Source of the DNA: Arthrobacter sp. HY1533 | Lineage (GTDB): Bacteria; Actinomycetota; Actinomycetes; Actinomycetales; Micrococcaceae | NCBI RefSeq assembly: GCF_027568515.1 | Contig: NZ_JANKZF010000017.1 | Coordinates: 52,400-116,399 of the forward strand | Length of the DNA stretch: 64,000 bases | Direction of reading: 5' to 3' | Shown: positions 8,415 through 15,704 of the stretch, in pieces | Position numbering within the stretch: position 1 is the stretch's first letter | Layout of the letters: each line of letters opens with the position of its first letter | Made by a program: the position numbers and the translations under genes | The notes under the pieces: model-generated | Told to the model about the DNA's origin: nothing | Seen by the model: only the letters and a program-made list of their open reading frames with translations | Databases searched by the model: none

Positions 8415-8639
8415 TCAGGCGCGGAATTTTTGGAGGTATTTAACACGGCTGCGCGGTAACCACAGTTCACCGTCGATGGCCAGCCGGTCGCCGGTCGCGG
8501 CCACGCTGGAAACGTCACCCAGGATCAGGTGGGATTCGTCCCAGTCCACAAGCACCCCATCGACGGCGGTGTCGTCGTCGAGGGTTGCGAGGAACCGGCC
8601 GCGTTCGGCCATGGTCAGGAGGCGGTCTTTGCGTCCCAT
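8415..8639 (-). CDS. Small LSm-like late protein of unknown function
   Basis: A 74-residue protein is read from ATG 8639 with GAGGGG about 9 nt upstream. It contains a beta-rich body, FLATLDDDTAVDGVLVDWDESHLILGDVSSV, that resembles an Sm-like or OB-type small barrel. It lies between terminase and portal, where several actinophages encode a small protein of unknown role. A GTG start at 8648 is an alternative. The fold suggestion is pattern-based only. Confidence 0.65.
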   Translation of the reverse strand: MGRKDRLLTMAERGRFLATLDDDTAVDGVLVDWDESHLILGDVSSVAATGDRLAIDGELWLPRSRVKYLQKFRA

Positions 8640-8932
8640 GATCAGCACCCCTCGTTCGGGGTTTTCGATGTTCGAATTTTTGGGTTGGTGACCATTGCGG
8701 GGTCTGCCCTTCCGTTGGGGGCCTCGTCCCTCGTCTGGGTTTCAGTCGAGGTGGGTTCGCCGCAAACCTCGCCCCTCGCCCTTAAGGCGAGTAGGCGAGG
8801 TTCGCCGGACGAGGTTGGACGAACCTGGGCGAGGTATGTTGATTTGGGTGGAAAATTAGTAAATGTGATCGACAATGAAATTTCACTGTCGATTCTTTTC
8901 TGTGCACAAGTAGGGCAACGGGGTTGCTGGAT
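8640..8932. other. Gene-free interval with GGCGAGG repeats and hairpin
   Basis: No convincing gene lies between the terminase and the small late gene. The interval holds a hairpin at 8765-8802 (arms built from AACCTCGCC and GGCGAGGTT around a TTAA-containing loop), several further GCGAGG units, and a GGTTCG...CGAACC inverted pair just beyond. The part nearest the terminase is AT-richer than its surroundings. Possible roles are a terminator or late promoter, or a decayed gene. Confidence 0.6.
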
Positions 8933-10543
8933 TTAGTACGTCAGCAGGTCGCCGTCCTCGTACTTGGACCGCTTCACCGGCTCCGGTTTCTTCGCCACAT
9001 ACGCCCACGCGGCGCCCATGACAGCAATCAGCGGGGCCACATCCACAGGGGACTTCATCCGGTCCACCAGCCACGCACCATCACCGGCAGGCTTCGTCAC
9101 CGCCATCTGCGCGGCCAGTGTCAGCAGCGGATCCCCACGGTGCCGGAACAACGGCTCACGGTCGGCAAGCTCAATGTCTTGGCCCGCCTCGTCCTCGGTG
9201 ACGCCGCGGACAAGGTTCCAAAACATGCCCATGCCGCGGGACAAATCCGAACCGCCCCAAGGGATCACATTCAAACCCTCAATGGCCTCGAGGTCGGTCA
9301 GCAGCGCCGACACCGGGGCGCCGTTGGCTTGCAACGTCACCCCGAGCATTCCTTCCTTCATACCGTCCTTATTGACGAGCCTCTTGAACCACGGAACAAT
9401 CCAGGCGGTGCCGCCGCGGGACTCGGCCAGCTCAACGTGCAACAGCCCATCCTTTTGCAGTGCCGCGACCGCGATATGCGCCCAGCCCGTGTTTCCCGGC
9501 TGCACGTCGATGCAGAACATGTAGTCGGGGCTCGCGCGCCGGGATGCCGGATCCTTCGCCAGCTCCCAAGCGCCGTCCGGGAAAATCCCGGCTAGCACCG
9601 TGTCCAGCCACTGGCATAGCACCTCGGTCCGGAACACCCGGTCGGGCGTGCGTGCGGCGGCGGCAATGGCTCGCTCGGTGACGTAGCCGTAACCCAGTGA
9701 TGGGTTGGCCTGCTGCCAGCCGTTGCGGTCCCACACGGAACATTCCGGCAGAGCCGACCATTCAAAGATGCCGAGGGCGTCACTGAACTCTTCGTCGTCG
9801 TACTCTTCGTCGAGCCATTCTTCTGGGACGGTGATTTCCCCGAGGTCTTGAATGTTGTCCGGGTTCCCGAGCGCGGCGTGCGCCTGGTTCCGCAGGTAGC
9901 GCAGGACGATGGATGCCGGGTCGCCGGCGTTGGACGCGGCCCAGATTTGGGCGTTGGCCCGGGCCATCGTCGTAAACGTGACGGCCGCCCAGGCCTCCCA
10001 GTTCGTGTGTTCGCGCAGTTCGTCCATGAGGACCAGTTCCGCGGACTTCCCGCGCCCACCCTTGCGGCTGGCCGCAGCGACCTTGTACCGTTCGCGGGTG
10101 ACCAGCTTCATCATCTTCCGACCCGACCCGGTCTCCACCTTGGCGACAAGCGGACCGAACTCGGAGTCGCGCAGCAGCTCCACAGCCTCGGCCCATTGTT
10201 CTTCGGAGACGTCCAAGTTCTGGGCGGTACCAATGACCAGGCGGGCAGCATCAACGACCATGCGCCACAGCGTCAGCACCTGCATGACGAGGGACTTGCC
10301 GTTCTGGCGTGCCACCAAAAGCAGCACAGTCCGGAAACGGTACGTCCCGTCGAGGTTCAATTCGAGCGCGTGAATCAGCAGCCATTTCTGCCAGGGCAGC
10401 AGGGTCACACCCAGCAGGGCGGCGAACTCGATAACCTCAAAGCCGAGGGACGTTTCCGGTGTCAGCTCGCGCAGCGGCGGCGTGAAGATGCGGGGCGTTT
10501 CGCACCCGTACCGCTTCGCTTTAGCTGGCTTTACCGCGACCAT
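8933..10543 (-). CDS. Terminase large subunit (TerL)
   Basis: This 536-residue DNA-packaging motor starts at ATG 10543. The ATPase domain shows a Walker A-like LVARQNGKS (residues 77-84) and Walker B LVLMDE (about 170-175), followed by the TTMARANAQIWAASNAGD coupling region. The C-terminal nuclease half contains FCIDVQPGNTGWAHIAVAA, where the aspartate is the expected metal ligand. Siphophage TerL enzymes cut concatemeric DNA and drive it into the prohead through the portal. Its start overlaps the end of the small subunit gene by 23 nt. Confidence 0.95.
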   Translation of the reverse strand: MVAVKPAKAKRYGCETPRIFTPPLRELTPETSLGFEVIEFAALLGVTLLPWQKWLLIHALELNLDGTYRFRTVLLLVARQNGKSLVMQVLTLWRMVVDAARLVIGTAQNLDVSEEQWAEAVELLRDSEFGPLVAKVETGSGRKMMKLVTRERYKVAAASRKGGRGKSAELVLMDELREHTNWEAWAAVTFTTMARANAQIWAASNAGDPASIVLRYLRNQAHAALGNPDNIQDLGEITVPEEWLDEEYDDEEFSDALGIFEWSALPECSVWDRNGWQQANPSLGYGYVTERAIAAAARTPDRVFRTEVLCQWLDTVLAGIFPDGAWELAKDPASRRASPDYMFCIDVQPGNTGWAHIAVAALQKDGLLHVELAESRGGTAWIVPWFKRLVNKDGMKEGMLGVTLQANGAPVSALLTDLEAIEGLNVIPWGGSDLSRGMGMFWNLVRGVTEDEAGQDIELADREPLFRHRGDPLLTLAAQMAVTKPAGDGAWLVDRMKSPVDVAPLIAVMGAAWAYVAKKPEPVKRSKYEDGDLLTY

Positions 10544-10856
10544 TCCGGCCACGTCCCTCCCGCTTGGCGCGCAGCTCGTCGCGCAGTTTCTGGGCGCTGG
10601 ATCCGGTCGCACCAGCACTGCCGGAACCGGTGGTGACACGGTTCAAGTCCTTGAGCGCGGACAGGTAGGCGGCCGTCAGCCTGGTTGACGCGTTCGCGCC
10701 TTCCCTGTCCATCTGGCCCGCCAATGTGCGGCACAGCTCCATCAACGGTTTGTGGCTGCCGGTCAGGATGGCTTTGTTTTCACGGAACGCGGCGTTGAGG
10801 GCGTTCATGTGTTTTCGGGAGACGCGGGGTGTCTGGGGGGCTGCTGATTCGGGCAT
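10521..10856 (-). CDS. Terminase small subunit (TerS)
   Basis: A 111-residue protein, MPESAAPQTPRVSRKHMNAL at the start, carries a helical centre and a basic C-terminal tail (KLRDELRAKREGRGRNGRGKAS). It directly precedes and overlaps terL, the standard arrangement. The helices PLMELCRTLAGQMDREG and STRLTAAYLSALKDLNRV suit the oligomerisation core of small terminases, which bind the packaging site and hand DNA to TerL. The assignment is mostly positional. Confidence 0.75.
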   Translation of the reverse strand: MPESAAPQTPRVSRKHMNALNAAFRENKAILTGSHKPLMELCRTLAGQMDREGANASTRLTAAYLSALKDLNRVTTGSGSAGATGSSAQKLRDELRAKREGRGRNGRGKAS

Positions 10857-11092
10857 GGTTGCGGGCCTCGATCATGGTTTCTTGGTGGGTGAAAATGCTG
10901 TAGAGACAGAGAAACCTGCCCGGCGAAGGTCAACAGGCCCTCACGGCACCAGAGATTTAACACCCCCACCCATGCGTGTTTGTCAATAGGGTTGGAACTC
11001 GTGTTTTGGGGGTGTACCCGGGGTGTGGGTGGGGTGCGCGGTAGTGGGTGTGGACTTCGTTGTCATCGCTGCTGCCGCTGCCGTTGTTGTTG
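10857..11092. other. Gene-free interval, candidate packaging (cos) region
   Basis: There is no credible coding frame in these 236 nt. The interval lies between an HNH endonuclease gene and terS, the usual place for the cohesive-end site of HK97-like phages that encode an HNH protein. The left part has G-rich runs (TGTTTTGGGGGTG, GGGGTGTGGGTGGGG). I cannot define the nick positions from sequence alone. Confidence 0.45.
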
Positions 11093-11410
11093 TTATGCGG
11101 GTGCGCCCCATGCTTCGGATGGTGTGCCTCGTTGCAGGTGTGGGTCTCTGTTGCCTCGGCGTTTGTTGCAGTCGAGGTGTGCGCTGCGTCCGTTGCTGGG
11201 TTCGTAGCGGAGGTGTGGGTGTGTGGACCATGGTTGTGCGTGGTCGTAGCTGAAGCTGTCGGGGTCGGGGTACTTGAGGTCGTACCTGATTGGTTGTCCG
11301 CATAGCCAGCAGTTGATGATGTGTTTGTTGCGTTGTTCTTCTACGAGGCGGGCGTAGAGGGCTGCGTCTGTGCCGGTTTCTCGGGCTGGCATGGTGTCAC
11401 CTCGGGGCAT
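11093..11410 (-). CDS. HNH endonuclease next to terminase
   Basis: A 105-residue protein has a clear HNH core: CWLCGQPI (first zinc cysteines), then SYDHAQPWS (the DH element) and a terminal SAHLDCNKRRGN (H and N residues with CxxK). Small HNH proteins encoded beside terS are known in HK97-like phages to work with terminase for specific cutting at cos during packaging. It is the first gene after a strong terminator-like hairpin, so it probably opens the late operon. Confidence 0.9.
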   Translation of the reverse strand: MPRGDTMPARETGTDAALYARLVEEQRNKHIINCWLCGQPIRYDLKYPDPDSFSYDHAQPWSTHPHLRYEPSNGRSAHLDCNKRRGNRDPHLQRGTPSEAWGAPA

Positions 11411-11412
11411 GA

Positions 11413-11443
11413 CTAACGCCCTGCACTTGGTGCAGGGCGTTAG
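11413..11443. terminator. Perfect hairpin at early/late boundary
   Basis: Arms CTAACGCCCTGCAC (11413-11426) and its exact complement (11430-11443) enclose a 3-nt loop. No strong U-tract follows. It lies between the last small early gene and the HNH/terminase genes and probably ends or attenuates early transcription. Confidence 0.7.
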
Positions 11444-11527
11444 GTGGTTGGTGTCCCGCGCCGTGTGTGGTGCTGGGGCCTGGGCGCGGGTACTTGCACC
11501 ACACCGGGCCAGCGTGTGTGGTGGGGC

Positions 11528-11740
11528 TTATTGTTCGGGTTGTGGTGTGGGGTGCATGAGTTGACGCATTTCCTCGGGGGTGAGCGGGTCGTTGTTGCCT
11601 GCTGCTTTGCGTGCTTCTATGGCGTTGAGGATGCGTTGGTTGTTGGTGAGGCGGGCTGTGGCTGCGTTGAGTTGGGCGCCGTTGAACCAGTAGTCGAGTA
11701 GCCCGGCTTTGGGGCGTGGTTTGCGGTTGAGTATGCCCAT
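11528..11740 (-). CDS. Small basic phage protein, unknown
   Basis: This frame encodes 70 residues from ATG 11740, after the preceding gene's stop, or 99 residues from ATG 11827. The ordered part is LLDYWFNGAQLNAATARLTNNQRILNAIEARKAA, followed by DPLTPEEMRQLM near the C-terminus. The upstream extension is very basic and low in complexity and would overlap the preceding gene by 82 nt, so the shorter form is preferred. It is the last gene before the early/late hairpin. Confidence 0.5.
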   Translation of the reverse strand: MGILNRKPRPKAGLLDYWFNGAQLNAATARLTNNQRILNAIEARKAAGNNDPLTPEEMRQLMHPTPQPEQ

Positions 11741-11745
11741 GCCCT

Positions 11746-11928
11746 TTAGTGTGCGCTTGGGTGTCGGGTTTGTCGATGCTTTGTGCGGACCCATATTGGG
11801 TCGCGGCCGCGGCTTACCGTGTTCCATCCGTAGGCGCCGATGCTGATGGCTAGGGCGGGTCCGAGGATGCTGCCTGCCAGGATGCCGGCGCCTGTGGCCA
11901 GTAGCAGGGTTCTGGTGTTGCGGCTCAT
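11746..11928 (-). CDS. Small membrane protein
   Basis: Sixty residues from ATG 11928: MSRNTRTLLLATGAG then a hydrophobic segment (ILAGSILGPALAISIGAYGW, about residues 16-35) and a basic, His-containing C-terminus. One transmembrane helix is likely. It starts 2 nt after the stop of the zinc-ribbon gene. Small membrane proteins of this kind in phage early regions can act in superinfection exclusion, but nothing in the sequence proves that. Confidence 0.6.
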   Translation of the reverse strand: MSRNTRTLLLATGAGILAGSILGPALAISIGAYGWNTVSRGRDPIWVRTKHRQTRHPSAH

Positions 11929-11930
11929 GT

Positions 11931-12134
11931 CTAGCCTTGGATGGGTGGGTAGTGGGTGCCGGTGTTGGGGTTCCAGGTGGTGCCGCAGTCGCAGACGCGC
12001 CATTGGCAGCGGGTGTTGCCTGGGCAGTGTTCTTTGGCGTGGATGACTTTGGGGGCTCGGCAGCGGGGGCAGTGTGTGCGTGCCGGTGTGGCCGGGTTTT
12101 GGGCGGGTTCTTGTGGTGGTGTTTTGCCGGTCAT
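11931..12134 (-). CDS. Small zinc-ribbon protein
   Basis: A 67-residue protein carries CPRC (about residues 22-25), then CPGNTRC and a closing CDCGTTW, giving four to five cysteines spaced as in a zinc ribbon. The N-terminus is Pro/Gln-rich. It may bind nucleic acid or act as an adaptor. It follows a non-coding stretch that holds a hairpin and a palindrome, so it may start its own transcription unit. Confidence 0.65.
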   Translation of the reverse strand: MTGKTPPQEPAQNPATPARTHCPRCRAPKVIHAKEHCPGNTRCQWRVCDCGTTWNPNTGTHYPPIQG

Positions 12135-12165
12135 GACGGTGCCCGTCCTTCATTGCCATGTTTTA

Positions 12166-12204
12166 ACGGCGAAACGCCCCACCTTGTGGTGGAGCGTTTG
12201 CCGT
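12166..12204. terminator. Terminator-like hairpin in the early region
   Basis: Arms around ACGGCGAAACGCCCCACC and its near-complement, with one mismatch and one bulged base, enclose a 4-nt loop (TTGT). On the + strand the hairpin is followed by CTAGTTTT. On the minus strand, the direction of early transcription, it is followed by TAAAA. It splits the early operon between the genes ending at 12295 and the one starting at 12134. Confidence 0.55.
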
Positions 12205-12250
12205 CTAGTTTTCGACGCCACTAGCTATGATCTGGCAACTAGTACACGTT

Positions 12251-12268
12251 TGTCAAGTAATTTACTTG
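12251..12268 (-). promoter_or_regulatory. Palindrome overlapping a TTGACA hexamer
   Basis: A perfect palindrome, CAAGTAA-T-TTACTTG (12254-12268), overlaps a consensus -35 hexamer TTGACA on the minus strand (12256-12251). The area is AT-rich compared with its surroundings. Two or three terminal early genes lie downstream. No good -10 is visible at the expected 17-nt spacing (the best is GATCAT at 18), so this is only a candidate regulated promoter. Confidence 0.4.
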
Positions 12269-12294
12269 TCTGTTGTGTAGGTGTGGGCGCGGGT

Positions 12295-12609
12295 TTAGTG
12301 GTCGATGATGGCGACGACCTGCACCATGTGTTGCGTTTTGTCGATGTGCTTGCAGGCCGGGCACATCCAATCCATGCCCATGTGAGATAGCACGTACTGG
12401 GCGAACGGGTTGCAGGCCGGGTAGACGATCGGGTCTGTTCCGGTGCAGCGGTGGACGGCTTTGATGTAGTGGGTGGCCGGGCCGCCGTGAGTGTGCTGCC
12501 AGCCCGGGTCATTGTGTCGGGAGTGTTCGCAGCGCTGTTGCGGGCCATGGATCAGTGAGGCCCAGACACCGGGGTCAACCTCAATGATGGTTGTGGTTAG
12601 CCCGTCCAC
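12295..12609 (-). CDS. Phage protein with Cys/His pairs, unknown
   Basis: About 104 residues from GTG 12609, overlapping the preceding gene by 13 nt. It contains CEHSRHNDPGWQHTHGG and CPACKHIDKTQH, suggestive of a zinc site built from mixed Cys and His. There is no recognised family. It is the last gene before the 12.2-kb non-coding gap. Confidence 0.55.
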   Translation of the reverse strand: MDGLTTTIIEVDPGVWASLIHGPQQRCEHSRHNDPGWQHTHGGPATHYIKAVHRCTGTDPIVYPACNPFAQYVLSHMGMDWMCPACKHIDKTQHMVQVVAIIDH

Positions 12610-12815
12610 TGGGTCACTGCCCACACGATCAGGGACACGAGCAGGACGGCGAGGGTGAGGGCCAGCAGGGCGGCGAACGCGCCGACCATGCGCAGGATGG
12701 TGCGGTGCTTGTCCTTGTTGTCTTCCGGGGTCATGGCGGCGGCCACGGCGAGGGCGACAATCACGAATGAGAACACGCCGACCATGGTGGCCATGGCGGG
12801 GATCAGGTTAGTCAT
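12597..12815 (-). CDS. Small two-helix membrane protein
   Basis: A 72-residue protein from ATG 12815 has two hydrophobic segments: MATMVGVFSFVIVALAVAAA and FAALLALTLAVLLVSLIVWA. They are joined by a short charged loop (TPEDNKDKHRTILR), as in a helical hairpin. Its position in the early operon argues against a holin. Superinfection exclusion or a host-membrane role is possible but unproven. Confidence 0.65.
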   Translation of the reverse strand: MTNLIPAMATMVGVFSFVIVALAVAAAMTPEDNKDKHRTILRMVGAFAALLALTLAVLLVSLIVWAVTQWTG

Positions 12816-12957
12816 TTTTTTGCCTGCTTCCGATGGTGAGTTGTGCGGTGTCGGTTCCGGTGCGGACGGTGATGATGGTGCCACCGTCCGCGTTGGTGAT
12901 GGTGACGTCCCAGTCGGCGTTGATGATGCGGGCCAGGAACATGCGTGCCCGGTTCAT
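12808..12957 (-). CDS. Small phage protein, unknown
   Basis: Forty-nine residues (MNRARMFLARIINADWDVTI at the start), ATGA-coupled to the gene before. The body (WDVTITNADGGTIITVRTGTD) is a likely three-stranded beta sheet. No family recognised. Confidence 0.55.
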   Translation of the reverse strand: MNRARMFLARIINADWDVTITNADGGTIITVRTGTDTAQLTIGSRQKND

Positions 12958-13112
12958 GATTTGTTCGTGGCGTTGAGCATGGACACGACAGCCATTTCGG
13001 CGTTGCCGGGATCCCACCCGGCGTCGATGAGTTGCTGCCGCAAACCGTTGATCATGGCGATGCCTTGGGTTGCTTCTTCCATGGCCTTCATGGCCTGCTC
13101 ATTGGACATCAT
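12954..13112 (-). CDS. Small helical phage protein, unknown
   Basis: Fifty-two residues from ATG 13112 to TGA 12954, coupled by ATGA overlaps to both neighbours. The sequence MMSNEQAMKAMEEATQGIAM continues with LRQQLIDAGWDPGNAEMAVV, giving two amphipathic helices. The segment 'LIDAGWDPGNAEMAV' resembles small phage proteins of unknown role that precede recombination genes. No function is assigned. Confidence 0.6.
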   Translation of the reverse strand: MMSNEQAMKAMEEATQGIAMINGLRQQLIDAGWDPGNAEMAVVSMLNATNKS

Positions 13113-13561
13113 GAGTCTTTCCCTTCAATCATTGCGGCACGGGCGCGCAGCCATTCGCGGTGATAGTCATTGCCGTCGTATTCGCCTTCAAGACCGATGA
13201 GTAGACGCGCCGGCATTGCCTCCGCTGCTTCTCGGAGCGCTTCGGCTTTGGCTTTGGCGGCGATGGCTTCGGTCATGCCGCGCATTTCGGCCACGAAAAG
13301 TTGGGCGGCCGGTCCTGCGTTCTCGATGGTTCCGCGAACAGTCCCGTTGGGGAGGATGGCCAGCATTTCTGACCCATCGTCGGCGTGGATCGAGAGCATG
13401 GTGTCAGACCTAGGCGAGGGCTGGATTGTCCCAGTTTTGATTGCTTCAGGGGCTGGGTGGTCCCGCGATGGCTTCATGTCGTGCATCTTGAACATGAAAC
13501 TCTCCCAATTGATCATGTTTGTCGACGGGATGTTGGTGGCCTCGGGATCGGGGGTGGTCAT
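13109..13561 (-). CDS. Phage protein with C-terminal helical segment, unknown
   Basis: A 150-residue protein from ATG 13561 (TAATG overlap with the gene before). The middle has a short beta part (LSIHADDGSEMLAILPNGTVRGTIE). The C-terminus is helical and ends REAAEAMPARLLIG... YHREWLRARAAMIEGK, a pattern also present in the product of 22592-22867 ('ALREAAE...W...RA'), so the two may share a domain. No function is proposed. Confidence 0.6.
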   Translation of the reverse strand: MTTPDPEATNIPSTNMINWESFMFKMHDMKPSRDHPAPEAIKTGTIQPSPRSDTMLSIHADDGSEMLAILPNGTVRGTIENAGPAAQLFVAEMRGMTEAIAAKAKAEALREAAEAMPARLLIGLEGEYDGNDYHREWLRARAAMIEGKDS

Positions 13562-13752
13562 TATTCTCCCTCCCATCGCCACGTTTTGATGTTGGATAGC
13601 GGGAAGAACTGGACGTCCCTGGCGGCCCCGCCGTAATCGCTGTTGGTCTTGACGACCAGCTGGTCGTTGCGGGTGACGGCGTCGTTTCCGCCGACCCGGG
13701 TTGTGGTGCCGTCCGTGAATGTGATCAAGACGTACCCGTAGTAGCGGCTCAT
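13561..13752 (-). CDS. Small beta-rich phage protein
   Basis: Sixty-three residues: YGYVLITFTDGTTTRVGGND, then a short loop and FFPLSNIKTWRWEGE. It looks like a compact beta sheet. It overlaps the upstream gene by 4 nt (ATGA). No family recognised. Confidence 0.6.
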   Translation of the reverse strand: MSRYYGYVLITFTDGTTTRVGGNDAVTRNDQLVVKTNSDYGGAARDVQFFPLSNIKTWRWEGE

Positions 13753-14549
13753 GGTCGGTGTCCTTTTGTGTGCATTTCGTCGATGATGTCGAGGACGTCC
13801 CCGACCCGGTAAACAGGCTGATTCGCCTTATTCGTGCCCGCGGGTGTGAGTTTGCCGCGGCGTCTCCAGTCGTAAACGTTCTGGGCTGTGACGTCGACGC
13901 CTTGGGCGGTGAGGGCTCGGCTGATGGTGTCTGCGGTGGCGAGGATGTCTTCGGCCGCGTCGAGGGCGTTGTCGCGGCGGTCGGGGACGTTCCATTCGGT
14001 GCCGCAGCGCGGGCAGGTGATGTTGTCCTCGCGTGGCCGCGCCCAGAGTTGGTGGGTGCAGGTGACGTCGTTGGGGAACACGGCGCCGCAGGGGCCGGCG
14101 TATTGGAGGCCGGCGGTGCTGGGTGGCAGGTCGACGGCTTGGGTGACCATGCGGGCGGCGTGCATGACCTCGGCGTAGAGGGCGCCGATGGGCTGGTGCG
14201 CGACCAGCTTGTCGAGGACCCGGTCCAGGTGATAAGCCATGTCGTGGATCTGGAACGAGGCCGGGGCGCTGCCTATGGTCCGGTAGGTGACGTGGGTCCA
14301 CACCAGCAGGGTCGAGCGTAGGGTGCGCATGACTTCCGAGGCGTCCACGTTCAGGATCAGCGGTTTCGTCCCGCCTTTGCCGCTGCTGCCGACGCTCTTG
14401 TTCATGCGGTCTTGTTTCGCGATCGTGTCCTCGAGGTCGCGGGCCAGGGCGGGCAGCCGGCGCAGCGTGTCGCGCAGCTGGGCGAGGTGGCGGCCGCACA
14501 GCCAAACGTCCTTGAGCTGCGCGGCGCAGACGAGGCATTCCGTTTTCAT
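13749..14549 (-). CDS. Zinc-binding protein with C-terminal helix-turn-helix
   Basis: This 266-residue protein starts MKTECLVCAAQLKDVWLCGRH (a CxxC...CxxH zinc knuckle). A helical middle part follows, then CPRCGTEWNVP near residue 185. The C-terminus TISRALTAQGVDVTAQNVYDW followed by RRRGKLTPAG resembles a MerR/excisionase-like winged helix that reads 'YDWRRRGKL'. It is a candidate DNA-binding regulator of phage genes. It is one of the few larger proteins in this part of the early operon and is ATGA-linked to its neighbours. Confidence 0.65.
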   Translation of the reverse strand: MKTECLVCAAQLKDVWLCGRHLAQLRDTLRRLPALARDLEDTIAKQDRMNKSVGSSGKGGTKPLILNVDASEVMRTLRSTLLVWTHVTYRTIGSAPASFQIHDMAYHLDRVLDKLVAHQPIGALYAEVMHAARMVTQAVDLPPSTAGLQYAGPCGAVFPNDVTCTHQLWARPREDNITCPRCGTEWNVPDRRDNALDAAEDILATADTISRALTAQGVDVTAQNVYDWRRRGKLTPAGTNKANQPVYRVGDVLDIIDEMHTKGHRP

Positions 14550-14932
14550 TTCGGCTCCGGGTATGGGTTGGTCTGCGGGTAGGCGGCGCGAGGCTGAAAT
14601 GTGCCCGTGACGCGGACAGCGACAGCGTTGTTCGTGTCCGCCCCAACTACCACATATTGATCACCTGGGGTGCGACCAATGAAGTCCCCCGCCGGGGCGA
14701 ACGGTCCTGCGTGCCGGCCGCCCATGTACGGGTTGGGGCGCCGACCGCAGTGGTCGGAAGCATCGTCCAGCCTCCCCGCGGCCCAACCGCGCGTCCATGC
14801 GTCTGCCTGGGCCCGCCGGACCGTGACGGTCAGTTCGTCAGCCAGTTCCTCGGATCCCCTGTAGCGGGGGCGATGCATGGACCGCTTGATCGCGGTGAGG
14901 ATGGTGTTGCGGAGGTCGCTGCGGTTGCTCAT
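14546..14932 (-). CDS. Phage protein, unknown
   Basis: A 128-residue protein from ATG 14932. The N-terminal 60 residues are helical and basic (SDLRNTILTAIKRSMHRPRY), and the C-terminal half has a beta segment (DQYVVVGADTNNAVAVRVTGTF). It overlaps both neighbours by 4 nt. No recognised family. Confidence 0.6.
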   Translation of the reverse strand: MSNRSDLRNTILTAIKRSMHRPRYRGSEELADELTVTVRRAQADAWTRGWAAGRLDDASDHCGRRPNPYMGGRHAGPFAPAGDFIGRTPGDQYVVVGADTNNAVAVRVTGTFQPRAAYPQTNPYPEPK

Positions 14933-15264
14933 TTCGTGTCCTTGAATTTTTCGATGTCCCAGATGCGGTCGACGATGCTGGTGAATTTCTTGGAGCAGCG
15001 GGCGCATTGACCCTCGCCGCTGTTGGCCAGCTCGATCGCGTCATTGATGAATTTGTCGCACACCACGACACGGATGCCGGCTGGCCGGTAGACGTGCTTC
15101 CCTGGGGCGGTTTCTCGGCAGAAGTGGACTCGTGCGAAGTGTGTTGCCGGTTGCTGGCAGTCGGTGTGGTCGTGGTGGATCATGTCGCAGACCAGCGGGA
15201 AGTCCAGCAGCGCCAGCGGGTCGGGTGCCGGTGCCGGGGGCTGCTCGGCTGGCTGTTCAGTCAT
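14929..15264 (-). CDS. Cys/His-rich phage protein
   Basis: A 111-residue protein from ATG 15264. It has a Pro-rich start, then LVCDMIHHDHTDCQQPATHF and, later, CARCSKKF. The two Cys/His clusters flank a strand-rich part (GIRVVVCDKFINDAIEL). The pattern resembles actinophage proteins that carry a 'C..H..C..PA.....H.C' host-like metal site. Function unknown. Confidence 0.6.
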   Translation of the reverse strand: MTEQPAEQPPAPAPDPLALLDFPLVCDMIHHDHTDCQQPATHFARVHFCRETAPGKHVYRPAGIRVVVCDKFINDAIELANSGEGQCARCSKKFTSIVDRIWDIEKFKDTK

Positions 15265-15571
15265 GGGAGTCACCCGCCTCAATGGCGGGGCGGTCGAAAT
15301 TGAAACCGCCCCAAGCACCGGGCGCCAACCGGATCGAGGTGTAGCCGAGGGCGTTCCGAAAGTCGAACGTCAGGGAATGGGTGGCGGAATCGACGCGGTA
15401 CATATCGAAGAATGGGTCAAATCCTCTGGCGTAGTGGTGTTGCGTTTCAACACTCACTTCCTCGGGGTGTTCGATGGCGTAGGCGACGGCGCTGCCGTCC
15501 TTCATTTCCACAATGACGAAAGCCTTGAGGGGTCCAGCAGGCAGCGGCCCGGTGTCGAATAGGCTAGCCAC
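15257..15571 (-). CDS. Phage protein, unknown
   Basis: About 104 residues from GTG 15571, chosen because GGGAGGTG lies 6 nt upstream and the codon overlaps the previous stop. It has strands typical of a small alpha/beta fold (FVIVEMKDGSAVAYAI, SLTFDFRNALGYTSIRL). No family recognised. Confidence 0.6.
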   Translation of the reverse strand: MASLFDTGPLPAGPLKAFVIVEMKDGSAVAYAIEHPEEVSVETQHHYARGFDPFFDMYRVDSATHSLTFDFRNALGYTSIRLAPGAWGGFNFDRPAIEAGDSHD

Positions 15572-15704
15572 GGTTCCCACCTCCCGCCTCGGTGTGGCAG
15601 GTGCAGGCGCCTTTGGTGCGACACACCCCGTAGGGGTTCCAGCAGCAGCCTTTGCGGCAGGGTGTGGCCGGGGCGGGGCGCGGCTCCCTGGGTGTCTGGA
15701 TCAT
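15564..15704 (-). CDS. Very small Cys-rich protein
   Basis: Forty-six residues from ATG 15704 (ATGA overlap with the gene before) to TAG 15564. After a Pro-rich start it has six cysteines and a histidine in CRKGCCWNPYGVCRTKG-ACTCH. The arrangement resembles a zinc- or disulfide-stabilised knuckle seen in small actinophage proteins. Its flanking overlaps support it as a real gene in spite of its length. Confidence 0.6.
   Translation of the reverse strand: MIQTPREPRPAPATPCRKGCCWNPYGVCRTKGACTCHTEAGGGNRG

Noticed and set aside
8642..8875. 77-codon minus-strand frame between terminase and portal
   Set aside because: Starts with TTG, no ribosome-binding site, built from the GGCGAGG repeats; treated as non-coding.
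12226..12231. Consensus TATGAT on the + strand as a promoter
   Set aside because: No suitable -35 and no + strand gene downstream; mentioned only as an ambiguity.
12597..12815. Two-helix membrane protein as a holin
   Set aside because: It lies in the early operon far from any lysis gene; no endolysin nearby.
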